From: Anniella stebbinsi
Taxonomy: Eukaryota > Chordata > Lepidosauria > Squamata > Anniellidae
Assembly (NCBI GenBank): GCA_029215795.1
Contig: JARDYH010000005.1
Coordinates: forward strand, 9,580,001 to 9,644,000
Length of the DNA: 64,000 nucleotides
Reading direction: 5' to 3'
Shown here: in pieces, positions 45,461-55,845 of the stretch
Position numbering within the stretch: position 1 is the first letter of the stretch
Layout of the letters: the number at the start of each line of letters is the position of its first letter
Position numbers and translations under genes: made by a program
The notes under the pieces: model-generated
The model's database searches: none
Told to the model about the DNA's origin: nothing
The model's input: the letters and a program-made list of their open reading frames with translations, nothing else

Positions 45461-47590
45461 TAAGAAGGTGGTTGATTAAGAGACATTAAAGAAGCATTTT
45501 TTAAAAAATCCTGATAAATGGCATACTTTACACAGACAAAATACACAGTCTAAACATCTGGATGAGCGTAAACATCACTGCATAATGAGTGCACCCCCAT
45601 CCTCCACTTTTAAAGAACAAAGAACTGTGTTTAGTGAGGATTCTGCTTCGAAAATCCCTCTGTCTTTTAAACCTGCAGGAAACCAGTTTAACCGCACAAA
45701 ATAAACAAGGCATTGCAGACATAAGACATTAAGATCCCAGATTTGAAGATCACAATTATGTAAAAGGCTTGAGTGAATAAAAGTTTTCCACTTAGCGCTG
45801 AGAAGACCACAGGTGAGCATCTTCATTCCAGTGTGCCATAGCAGGGGTATCACCGCCACTCCAGTTAGCAGTGGCTTGCTAATGGTACAGGCAGGCGGGC
45901 CGTCTCTCTTTCCCCTAGCTTGATATTTGAGACCTGTCAACTAGAGATGCTGACGATTGAACCTGGGACTTGCTGTATGCAGAAATCAGGGTTGCCCTAC
46001 CAGTAATCTATGGCCCCTCATTTTCTATGCATTTCCCCATGACGACCTGTTTCTCCACAACTTCCCCCCGAAGTAGTTGTCCTTTGTTTGTGCATTGATG
46101 TTCATTCTGCACCCAGTACCACAAATGCTTAGTGCTTCAATGTTCTCCCACATTCAATCCATGCTCACAAATCCAGCTCCCAAGACAAGACAAGATCAGA
46201 CCAGCCAGATAATGTACCCATTCATTTCTGTGAGGCTTGTATGTGAAAACGTCCGAAGGATTGTGCCCCATAGGTCAGCCCTGCTTGTTTCCCCACTTTG
46301 CCATCCTTACTCTCACCCCCCCCCCCCCCCCACACACAAATCCACTCCTTGAAGGCATTACGTCACCTCATTACTTTTGTGGTGGGGTAAAAAAGGAGGA
46401 AGGGGAATCAATCAATCAATATTTATTACGGTCACAAGACCAGCAGAAGAAGGGGAATCAGAATTTGGGTTCTTTGCTGTGGCTCTGGGGAAGAGCACCG
46501 TAGGTTAAAATGGGGTTGGGGTTGGGGAGGCCATGATGGAGCTTTAATCTATCACCTCCTGAAAGATCTAGAACTCAAGAGCTGCTACCTCGATATCGTT
46601 ACCTGTGCAAACAGTTACCTTGTCATCCATGGCCAGGGCATCAGCTGGCCCAAGTATCTTCAGCGGTGGAATCTCACCCTGTCTGCCCACAGTTTGTTGC
46701 AGAACCCACTGCTGCAGGTGGTGAACCAATCCCTCCTAAGGGCAACTGCTCCTGAACTCACCGCCTGGATCTTAGCAATGAAGGTGCTGCAATGTTCGTA
46801 ACAAGAAATTCTTGGAGCGCCAGAACATGGGAGGGTTAGGGAGTGTCAATGGTGCTGCCTTGTTCCCACCTCCTGGGCAACACACCTGACCGAACTTGAA
46901 CTGATGCCAAACACATTGGCTTTGCAGTAACTGGAAGCTCCCAAGAGTGAGCTAGAACGTGCAGGAAAGGGGGAAAGGTTTGTCTTTTGCGCATCTTTTG
47001 GTCTGTCTTGTTTTTCCACCTGCTACTAGAATCAAGGCACTTTTGACCCCACAGCCTCCTGCCTTAACCAGTAGACCCCACTACCTTCCCAGGGCAGTCC
47101 TGCTTAAATTGTTGTCCCACGAGTTGTGCAAGCCTGGACCAAGTCCATACATCTTGTTTTCTGACAAAGTATTTTCTTGTGTGCTTTTTAACAGCAGCAC
47201 AACAAGCAGGAATTCAACAGGTGAACCCTCCCTCCTCAGTGGGGAAGGAAGAAAGCTGCACCGCTTGAATTTTCTGCCTGCAGCCTTAGCTCTTATAGGT
47301 ATAGGTGCAAAAAGCAACTAAATTGGATAGAACCCAGAATTATTAATCCAATGCCCCCCCGCCCTCCCCCCCACTACCCTAAAGGAATTCACTTCCTTTT
47401 CCCTTTTTTTCCTCACACCATTTAGCAGCACCTTATCAGACAAGGGGATATGGGGCAGAGAGATTTTATCACCACTCCTGAACTGAAAATCTCACCTGAC
47501 GTTACTTGGGTCTTGGGAGAGAAATAGAAATTCCCTCCTCCACCCAAAGCTTGGTTTATGACCACATAGTAGCAGTAATAATAATAAACC

Positions 47591-47860
47591 AAGCCTTACG
47601 TTTCACCTTGCCTTATGTTTCTAGTGGTGAGGTTAAATTAACAGAGTGGCCAAATGCAAAAGAGGACAGGCTCCTGTGCCTTGAAGAGTTTCAGAGAGGG
47701 AATATCAGCAAGTGTAATTTTGTCATCCAAGAGCCACCTGCTGAAACTCCGTTTTCTATACAAATGTTTTGAAGTGCAGGGGACTGTGTCCTTTTTTGCA
47801 TTTGGCCACCCGATTAATTTAACCCCACCACTAGAAACGTAAGGCAAGGTGAGGTAGAAG
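47591..47860. mobile_element. 270-bp fold-back element
   Basis: The left arm reads CTTACGTTTCACCTTGCC, then TTTCTAGTGGTGAGGTTAA and GGCCAAATGCAAAAGAGGAC. The right arm is the inverse: CCTTTTTTGCATTTGGCC, then TTAACCCCACCACTAGAAA and CGTAAGGCAAGGTGAGG. The arms are about 90 bp or more. The core is related to the 320-bp fold-back MITE family. Confidence 0.8.
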
Positions 47861-49247
47861 ATTTGGGAATCTATCAGGGGTGGTAGAGTGGAAGGCAGAC
47901 CTTTTTGAGTGATGGAGCACAATTCATTGGGAAGTCCTTCCACACAAGCCCCTCTGAAACACACCAGATCCAGGGCCAGACTAAGACATTTTGCTGCCTG
48001 TGGCAAAGGACAAGGTGGAGCCTACCCCATTCCTCGCACAGAAGTTAACTGGACTGGCAGCTAACAGGAAAATATGTTCTACCATGTCTAAGGCAGCAGC
48101 CTAGTTCCGAGAGCCCAGGACAGGTGTTGCGGCATATGTAGCTCTGCCCTCCAACAGATGGGAATGGCTGGAAGGTTGAGGAGGGATAGCTGGGCTGCTG
48201 ACGCCCCTAAGCATCTGCCACCTGAGGCAGTTGCCTCATACTGCCTCATGGTAGAGCTGGCCCTCCCCAGAGCTGTGCAAGAGTACAGTAGGACACAGCT
48301 ACATGAGGAGTGTGAACTGCGGTGGTGGGGCAAGTTCCATTTTCTCCTCCTCAGCTACAACCATGCCTGGTGGCCTTATGGAAGCCGTGAACTTCTCAGT
48401 CTTGGCATCCTTTCCTCCTCACCTGCAGTTGATGAATTATGATAAAACTTACAGGGTTGTTGTTGTTGTAAGGGTTAGTAACATGTGAAGTACTTTGAAC
48501 ATGCTAAGGCATTGTATAGCTGCGATTTATGGCCTCAATACAGAGTTAGATGTGTTTAAGCCCATTGCAATCAATAGGCTTAGACATGTGGTTGTTACTA
48601 TAATCATCATCGTTGTTGTTTTTTACATTATGGGAAATCGAATCTGGAAGTTGGAAGATCATGTCCCCCAACAAGTAAAATGTCAGAGGAAGTTCTTGAA
48701 TTGAGACCCGTTCTCAATTCTTTAGACTTCCTTGGTTTTATTAGCACTTAGTTGACTCCCTGATGTGCTGCTTCAACTCATATGAAACCTGCCATCCCTT
48801 CAAATCACTTCAAGCATCTGAAGACATAGATCAGTGTGACTTTCCAACTGTATTCCAGGTATCATAGATTTCCTTGGAAGCTTATCACAGAAACTTATCT
48901 TCTCAGTTAGAAGATCAGAAATGGCCGACGACAAGCTCCACTGAATGACAGTTTGCCCACTGCTACCCAGTTTCCCTTGTCTAAGGCGGGATAGTAACTG
49001 CTCTCTCAGTTCTAGAGAGACATCTCTCAGGTCCACATGCTTGCCCGGTGCCCCACCCCACATGAACTGAGCATGCCCCCTAGAACAGGGGTCCCCAATG
49101 TGACATTCCATATACCATTTTCAAATCACTGTCAAAGTGTTATATCCTGCTTGGTGTGGATCTGGGTCAGGACAGATACAGATACAGAGTATTTATGCAT
49201 ATTTATATTCTGACTTTCCTCAAAGGAGTTCCGACAGCCTACATATA

Positions 49248-50661
49248 GGGTGACCAGATAAAATCCAGGTCAGGGCTCATGTAACTTTAACAGTTGTAGA
49301 GAAAAGGGACTTTCAGCCAGTGTCATTTGTATGCAATTAGTTCCTGGTGAAATCCCCTCTTCATCACAACAGTTAAAGGTGCAGGCACTATACTAGAGTG
49401 ACCATATACAAAAGAAGGCAGGGCCCCTGCAACCGTTGAGTGCAGTCATCCGGAGTTTTGGAGTGCGTTGTCATCAGTACGCTGATGACACGCAGCTCTA
49501 TTTCTCCTTTTCATCTTCATCAGGTGAGGCTGTGGATGTGCTGAACCAGTGCCTGGCTGCGACAATGGACTGGATGAGGGCTAATAAACTGAAACTCAAT
49601 CCAGACAAGACTGAGACGCTGTTGGTGGGTGGTTCCGCTGACCGGATGGAGGGTGTTCAACCTGTTCTGGATGGGGTTGCACTCCCCTTGAAGGAGCGGG
49701 TTCGTAGCTTGGGGGTTCTCCTAGAACCATCTCTGTCACTTGAGGCGCAGGTGGCCTCAGTGGCACGGAGTGCCTTCTACCAACTTCGGTTGGTGGCCCA
49801 GCTACGTCCCTATCTGGACAGGGATAACCTGGCTTCAGTTGTCCATGCTCTGGTAACCTCCAAGTTAGATTACTGCAATGCACTCTACGTGGGGCTGCCT
49901 TTGAAGGTGGTCCGGAAGCTGCAGCTTGTGCAAAATGCAGCGGCCAGATTGATAACTGGAACCAGTAGGTTCAAACATATAAAAGACCTACTCTGGCCCG
50001 CTTGCATTGGCTGCCTGTATGTTTCCGAGCCCGGTTCAAGGTGCTGGTTTTAACCTATAAAGCCTTACACGGCTTGGGACCACAATACCTGATGGAACGC
50101 CTTTCCCGACATGAACCTACCCGAACACTACGTTCAACATCTAAGGCCCTCCTCCGAGTGCCTCCTCCGAGGGAAGCTCGGAGGTCGGCAACAAGAGAGA
50201 GGGCCTTCTCTGTGGTGGCTCCCCAATTGTGGAACGATCTCCCCGACGAGGCCCGCCTGGCGCCAACATTGTTATCTTTTCGGCGCCAGGTCAAGACTTT
50301 CCTCTTCTCTCAGGCATTTGGCAATATCTGAGGAGCCTGGGTTTGTTTTGTTTTGTTTTTGTAGTTTTTTTGAAGTGTTGAAGTGGTTTTTAAATGTACA
50401 GATTGTGTGTATGTTGTATGTTTTTGCTGTTTTTTGTATATTGTTTTTAATTGTTTTTAATCCTATGTAAACCGCCCAGAGAGCTTTGGCTATGGGGCGG
50501 TATACAAATGTAATAAATAAATAAATAAATAAATAAATGCTGTAATGAAGAGGGAATATCACCAGGAACTAATTGCATACAAATGACACTGGCTGAAAGT
50601 CCCTTTTCTCTACAACTGTTAAAGTTACAGGAGCCCTGACCTGGATTTTATCTGGTCACCC
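49248..50661. mobile_element. Fold-back hAT-like MITE, copy d, split by a LINE
   Basis: The left half (49248-49435) and right half (50538-50661) are parts of one element. Compared with the intact copy at 53002-53320, the break falls after GCCCCTGCAAC and the sequence resumes near CTGTAATGAAGAGGG, with a few bases lost. Confidence 0.85.
49436..50537 (+). mobile_element. L2/CR1-type LINE, truncated, inserted in a MITE
   Basis: The frame at 49436-50053 has VIRSFGVRCHQYADDTQLYF, the reverse-transcriptase active-site box, then ANKLKLNPDKTETLLVGG and LRPYLDRDNLASVVHALV. A frameshift near 49990 moves the reading to 50002-50331, with LHWLPVCFRARFKVLVLTYK and the usual C-terminal RAFSVVAPQLWNDLP. The tail is (AATA)n at 50511-50537. 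Only one frame break over about 300 codons suggests a fairly recent, 5'-truncated copy. Confidence 0.9.
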
Positions 50662-50684
50662 TAGTGAGTATGTTTAAATTATGG

Positions 50685-50815
50685 TTATGTAGCCATCACA
50701 GGAATGGTTCACACCACACACTAATTCATGGTTCACACAACATGGTAAGCCATAAAGTTTAGTTCAAAATGCTTACCGCCATGGCTTTGCATGTCATCTG
50801 AACAGGGTCATATTT
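50685..50815. repeat. MITE relic with 'catgctaagccat' words
   Basis: GGTTATGTAGCCATCACAGG and ATGTCATCTGAACAGGGTC match the element at 55661-55845, which has inverted ends CCTGTTCGGACAACATGC and GCATGTCGTCTGAACAGG. Confidence 0.6.
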
Positions 50816-52120
50816 AAAAAACATCTCACTGTGTGGCCCCCAGGAGTGATGCTGGATGGAGTGCTACCCACCGTCTCTTCATTCTTTATTTTCTCCCAGA
50901 TCGCTCTGCCTTCCCCACGCAATCTGGCTACACCAGAATCAACCAAGAATCCGAGCTGTGGCAGAGGGTGCTGTGTCTTGCTAGGAGCCTTCAGGCAGTC
51001 CCGAGAGAATGGCGTGACGAGTTGGGCAACCCTCAGGCCAATCTGCACCCAGCAAATGAGATGAATTGGAGATTAAATGGGTGAAAAATGAGGAAACAGT
51101 TTTAATGGGGATTCCAAGTGTTCAGTGAAGCTGGAAACAGCCAGCCACCAGGGTCTCCGAGAAGAGGGCAGAGAGAGGGCATGCTGAAAGGTACAGATCT
51201 CTGATGGGCCCCGCATCCTTTGCTTGCTAAAAGCCTCCATAACATTCGGAAAACTACTGTTTGAGTTTCTGCATTGTGACTTCATGGGACGAGGCACACA
51301 CTGGTTTCCTGCTTTTTTCATGTTATGTTCATATCAAGGCCACCCATAGGAGAGTGAAGTTTAACCCTTCTCTTGTTTGCCAGTTCTTCCCCACAACTCT
51401 GGTCTGGGACTCAGGAGATCCTGGTTCTAGTCCCCACTCGGCCATGAAGCTCAATGGGCGACTTTGGGCCAGTCACGGACTCTTAGCCTAACTGGGTTGC
51501 TTTGAGGATAAAATGGAGAGGAGGAGGACACTGTAAAGCTGCCTTGGGTTCTTTGCAAGAGGGAAAATGGTGGGATATAAATGTAACAATAAATACAATA
51601 AAATTAAAGTAAGTCCAGAGGAGAAAAGAGGAGTGGGTTTTTGGAAACACCAGTTCACCGAGGAACATTTGGTTCCGGCCTAAGGATCACATCAGACATG
51701 CCCATTTGAAGTGGAACAGTCCACCTGTAGGGACTGTATCATCTCATTTCTCATGTGGGGCCTAGGGACAATCATTTATTTGTTTACCCCATCATGAAAA
51801 ATTGCACGGCTCTGTTTCATTTCTATGAAGTTTGCACAGAACATCCTGGTGGACTGGCCCTTGAATCAATTCATCTGTGTTCAAACAGAGCTGTTTAGAT
51901 GTTCTACCTCAGGCATCTAACAATATGTCCCAGTAGGGCAGCCCTGGCTTCCCTATGGAAAGCTGCCTAATTTTCTGTGGCCTAAACTGGCAGCATCTCT
52001 AAAAATCAATTTGGATGACATTTGCTCAAAGTAGCTGGTCGTGGTTGTGTTTTTCCCAATCTGGAGTCAAACCCAGTTGAGTGCACAAACGTCTTATCAA
52101 TATCAAACAAGCCATATCGA

Positions 52121-52174
52121 AGAAGGAGGAGGAGGAGGAGGAGGAGGAGGAGGAGGAGGAGGAGGAGGAGGAAG
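52121..52174 (+). repeat. (GAG)n microsatellite
   Basis: About 16 GAG/GGA units, bounded by GAAGAAGG and GGAAGAGG. Open frames across it are artefacts of poly-Glu or poly-Ser reading. Confidence 0.96.
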
Positions 52175-52563
52175 AGGTCCTTGCTAAAGTAGGAGACATG
52201 ATGGTGTGTGGAATCACAGCATGTGCTTTTGATAAAACAACTGGACTCCAAGTCGTTTGGAGTAGGAGGGTCCCATGAAGAGAGATGGTGGCTCTCAAGT
52301 CCAAAAGCCCCCTTGTGATCCTTGGGCCTATGTGCAATACCTTTGCTGAGTCAGATGGCTTTTGTGGGATGTAATTCTCTCTCAGGCCCTTTCTACACCA
52401 TAGGGGTATAGAGGGAGGGAGGGCGATCCTGGAAGTACCTAATACACACCATCAGCTCACAGGGAGCAGCCGGGGGCCAACCTAGCCAAGAAGCCTGGTG
52501 TGGAAAGGGCCTCAGCTTAACCTACTCCACAGGGCTGTTGAGGCTGAGAGAGCTATGTAGGTA

Positions 52564-52878
52564 GGGTGACCAGATAAAATCCAGGTCAGGGCTCATGTAA
52601 CTTTAACAATTGTAGAGAAAAGGGAATTTCAGCCGATGTCATTTGTATGCAATTAGTTCCTGGTGAAATTCCTTCTTCACACAACAGTTAAAGGTGCAGG
52701 CGCTATACTAGAGTGACCATATACAAAAGAAGGCAGGGCCCCTGCACCTTTAACTGTTGTGATGAGGAGGGGATTTCACCCGGAACTAATTGAATACAAA
52801 TGACACTGGCTGAAATTCCCTTTTCTCTACAACTGTTAAAGTTACATGAACCCTGACCTGGATTTTATCTGGTCACCC
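52564..52878. mobile_element. Fold-back hAT-like MITE, copy e
   Basis: Left GGGTGACCAGATAAAATCC, right GGATTTTATCTGGTCACCC. Both halves share the CTTTAACA and ACTAATTG words in inverse. It lies about 120 bp from the next copy, so the two could pair with each other. Confidence 0.85.
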
Positions 52879-53001
52879 TAACCATAGGCCCCCTGCAGCT
52901 GTTCTTTTAAATCACCCTGGAAACGGCATGCTCAGAGACCATGGGTTTACTTATAGGGAGATTTATTGAGTAAATATCAGCACACAGGCATTACCCAATA
53001 G

Positions 53002-53320
53002 TAGGCTGACCAGATAAAATCCAGGTCAGGGCTCATGTAACTTTAACAGTTGTAGAGAAAAGGGAATTTCAGCTAGTGTCATTTGTAAGCAATTAGTTCC
53101 TGGTGAAATTCCCTCTTCATCACAACTGTTAAAGGTGTATGCACTATACTAGAGTGACCATATACAAAAGAAGGCAGGGCCCCTGCAACTTTAACTGTTA
53201 TGATGAAGAGGGAATATCACCAGGAACTAATTGCATACAAATGACACTGGCTGAAATTCCCTTTTCTTTACAACTGTTAAAGTTACATGAGCCCTGACCT
53301 GGATTTTATCTGGTCACCTA
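53002..53320. mobile_element. Fold-back hAT-like MITE, copy f
   Basis: TAGGCTGACCAGATAAAATC at the left, GATTTTATCTGGTCACCTA at the right. A perfect 8-bp direct repeat CCCAATAG lies at 52994-53001 and 53321-53328, the cleanest target duplication for this family. Confidence 0.92.
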
Positions 53321-54358
53321 CCCAATAGGGTTGGAGCCAGAGCTGCGAGAGTTTCTGCACAAAACCGATCGACCAGCCTGGAGCCCCCCCCCCCTTTTTC
53401 TGGGTACAGAAGCGACAGTTACACTGCTCTGAACTTGGCAGAGGTCACAATAACAAAGCACGCTTTCTCACCCTAGAATACTATGGTGAATCAGATACTT
53501 GACTGACATAAGCAAGCGTATCTTCTTGGGAACTAACTGATTGATGGGGAAGCTTTGACCCTGCTTCTTGACACAACGGCCTTGGAATGTAAGCTTGTTA
53601 GGCCGGACAGATAAAATCCAGGTGTCTCTTGCATGAGACGTCCTTGGATCCATCCTTCCCAGCGATTAGGAAGATGCTTACGCAGTAAATAAAGCAGAAC
53701 TAGCAAGCTGTACTGTGAGAAACAGAGAGACAAAGCCACTACCCATAAGCCTTTGAGAGCAACCATGGCCAGCAAGCTTTCAGGACAATACACATAGTTT
53801 GCCTGTTGAATATTTGGAAGCACAAACCATGGTGTGGGTTTTAACATATGCTTACTACAAATCATGATCTGATGTGATATATGAACTGAGCCAGTGTCTC
53901 TTGGCCTCAGCATAGCTCTGGCTGCCTGTTGTAGCTGTAACATTCATAATTTCCTAGCTATGGTTAACAGATTGGTAGAACCTACTATTTGTGTGTGCCT
54001 TCATCCTGTGTAGATTTGCATCGCCCTTTCAGAGCTAACCATGGTGCAGTGTTACATCTGCACCAACCATGGTTATGTCAAACTAGAGGTTGCAAACCTG
54101 CTTCTAACCGCGGTAGCAAACCATGGTTAGTGCTAACAATGTGGCTAAATGTCCAACTTCACAGAGGACAGTTCTCTATTTGAAGAGCTGTCAAATGACA
54201 GTCCTCTATTTGGAACTGTCGTCTGATTGATGGGCTGTCCGGTCCAAGTCCAGCTTAAAGAATTATAAGAAGCGACAGCAGAATGGAGGCCCTGAAGTTG
54301 CCCATCAACAGCTAGTACCTGGATAGCAGACTGAGCACAATGGTCACAGTCTTCCCCA

Positions 54359-54540
54359 TATATACTGGGTGGCCCAAAAGTAGGTATACAGTTGTTTAGA
54401 ATGTTGATGGGAGGGGGAGAGAATGTGTGAGTAGAAGATGTGTGGGTGGAGTCAGAATGACAGTTGGGAAGAGTGACAGGTGGTGACAGGTATGGAGAGT
54501 GAGGGGAGTGAGGCCCAAAAGTAGGTACAGTTGTTTAGTT
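54359..54540 (+). repeat. Repeated mariner end sequence
   Basis: GGCCCAAAAGTAGGTATACA at 54371 and GGCCCAAAAGTAGGTACAG at 54512 are direct repeats upstream of the transposase relic, each followed by GTTGTTTAG. They look like the 5' terminal repeat of the mariner, present twice. No inverse copy was found after the coding part. Confidence 0.7.
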
Positions 54541-54578
54541 TTTTTAGTTTTTTTTTTTTTTTTTTACTGATATTGTGA

Positions 54579-55580
54579 ATGATGGCGGCGAACTTGAGTC
54601 AAGAACAAAGAAAGTGGATTCTAAAGCAGTACTGGAAGACTGAAAATGCTGAGCGGGTGCGCATAGCGTGGCAAGAAGCATCTGACACTCCACCAACATG
54701 TCTGACGATTTATTGTCTTAGAGATAAATTTGAAGCAACACGTGCAGTGGCTAATGCACTGAAATCTGGACGTCCTAGGACATCTATGACAGAGGAAAAT
54801 GAGATGGAAGTCACTCTGACATTTGTGAACAGTCCGAAAAAGTCCACATGACGTGCGTCTAAGCAGCTATCCATACCTAAAACATCCTTGCAACGCTTAA
54901 TACATAAATTGAAATTGAAGCCGTACCATCCAAGACTGTTATATGGTCTTCTGGAGGACGACCCAGACCGTCAGTTGCAATTCTGTGAGATGATGCATAA
55001 CCAAACCTCTAATGAACCATACCTTATTGTCAAGATCATCTGGTCAGATGAGGCTTCTTTCATGTTGTCAGTCCACGTGAACAGGCATAACTGTGTAGAT
55101 GGAAATCCTCATTTGACTATCACATCTCAACTGAACCAGCCAGGCGTCACAGTGTGGGGTGCACTGTCCAGCGAAAGTGTTGTAGGACCGGTTTTCTTCC
55201 ATACAACTGTGGATAGTAACAATTACCTAAACATGTTACGTGACGTGGTAGTGCCACAACTCAGAACCAGGGCTAACTTTGCAGAACTGCTCTTCCAACA
55301 AGATGGGGCACCTCCTCATTATGCTTCTGCAGTAAGGGACTATCTTGACAACACCTTCCCACAGCATTGGATAGGATGACGTGGCAGTATTGAATGGCCA
55401 CCACATTCACCCGACTTAACACCAATGGACTTCATTTTTGGGGGCATAGTAAAGAATAAGGTTTTTGAGAGGAATCCCCAGACAGTGAACGAATTAAAAG
55501 AATTCATCTCAGAAGCATTTATGGACATTGATACAGACCGGCATGTCCTCTTTTTTGTAACGTGTAAGTGGCTTCCTTAA
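54579..55580 (+). pseudogene. Mariner/Tc1-type transposase pseudogene, DD41D spacing
   Basis: One frame runs from ATG 54579 to TAA 55580, broken only by two TGA stops (54849-54851 and 55377-55379). N-terminal helix-turn-helix text (EQRKWILKQYWKTENAERVR, SGRPRTS) is followed by a catalytic core: IIWSDEASF (Asp at 55047), LLFQQDGAPPHYAS (Asp at 55302) and SPDLTPMDF (Asp at 55428). The last two acids have 41 residues between them, so the triad is DD41D rather than the usual DD34D/E. Closest remembered relatives are arthropod-type elements, so horizontal origin is possible. The 3' end of the element appears lost. A host function is not suggested. Confidence 0.88.
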
Positions 55581-55660
55581 CTGCAGTTGGATTTGAAAAG
55601 GGAAGTGTGGGGTGGGGTGGGGGTGGAGAGAATTGGATAACCCTGCAGGGCATGTTATTG

Positions 55661-55845
55661 TGGGCCTGTTCGGACAACATGCCAAGCCATGATTAGGCCA
55701 CTAACCCTTTTGCAACAAATGGTTATGTAGCCACCATCTTTAGGAATGGTTCACACAACATGCTAAGTCATGGTTTACCTGACATGCTAAGCCATAATGG
55801 TTAGCTCAAAATGCTTAGCATGTCGTCTGAACAGGGTCTGTGTCT
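55661..55845. mobile_element. TIR element with CCTGTTCGGACAACATGC ends
   Basis: Left CCTGTTCGGACAACATGC, right GCATGTCGTCTGAACAGG: inverted ends of 18 bp. Inner copies of CATGCTAAG and CTTAGCATG are also inverted. Non-autonomous DNA transposon. Confidence 0.75.

Larger units (their letters stand above)
44726..49247. other. Region upstream of AVPR2, repeats only
   Basis: The missing AVPR2 first exon and promoter should lie here, but I could not place them. It holds a CR1 3' end (45078-45460), a reversed SINE relic (about 45950-46015), an ATTG/AATC-rich patch (46405-46440) and a large palindromic element (47591-47860). Confidence 0.55.

Noticed and set aside
52026..52337. Open frames with poly-Ser, poly-Leu or poly-Glu
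   Set aside because: They are readings of the GAG microsatellite.
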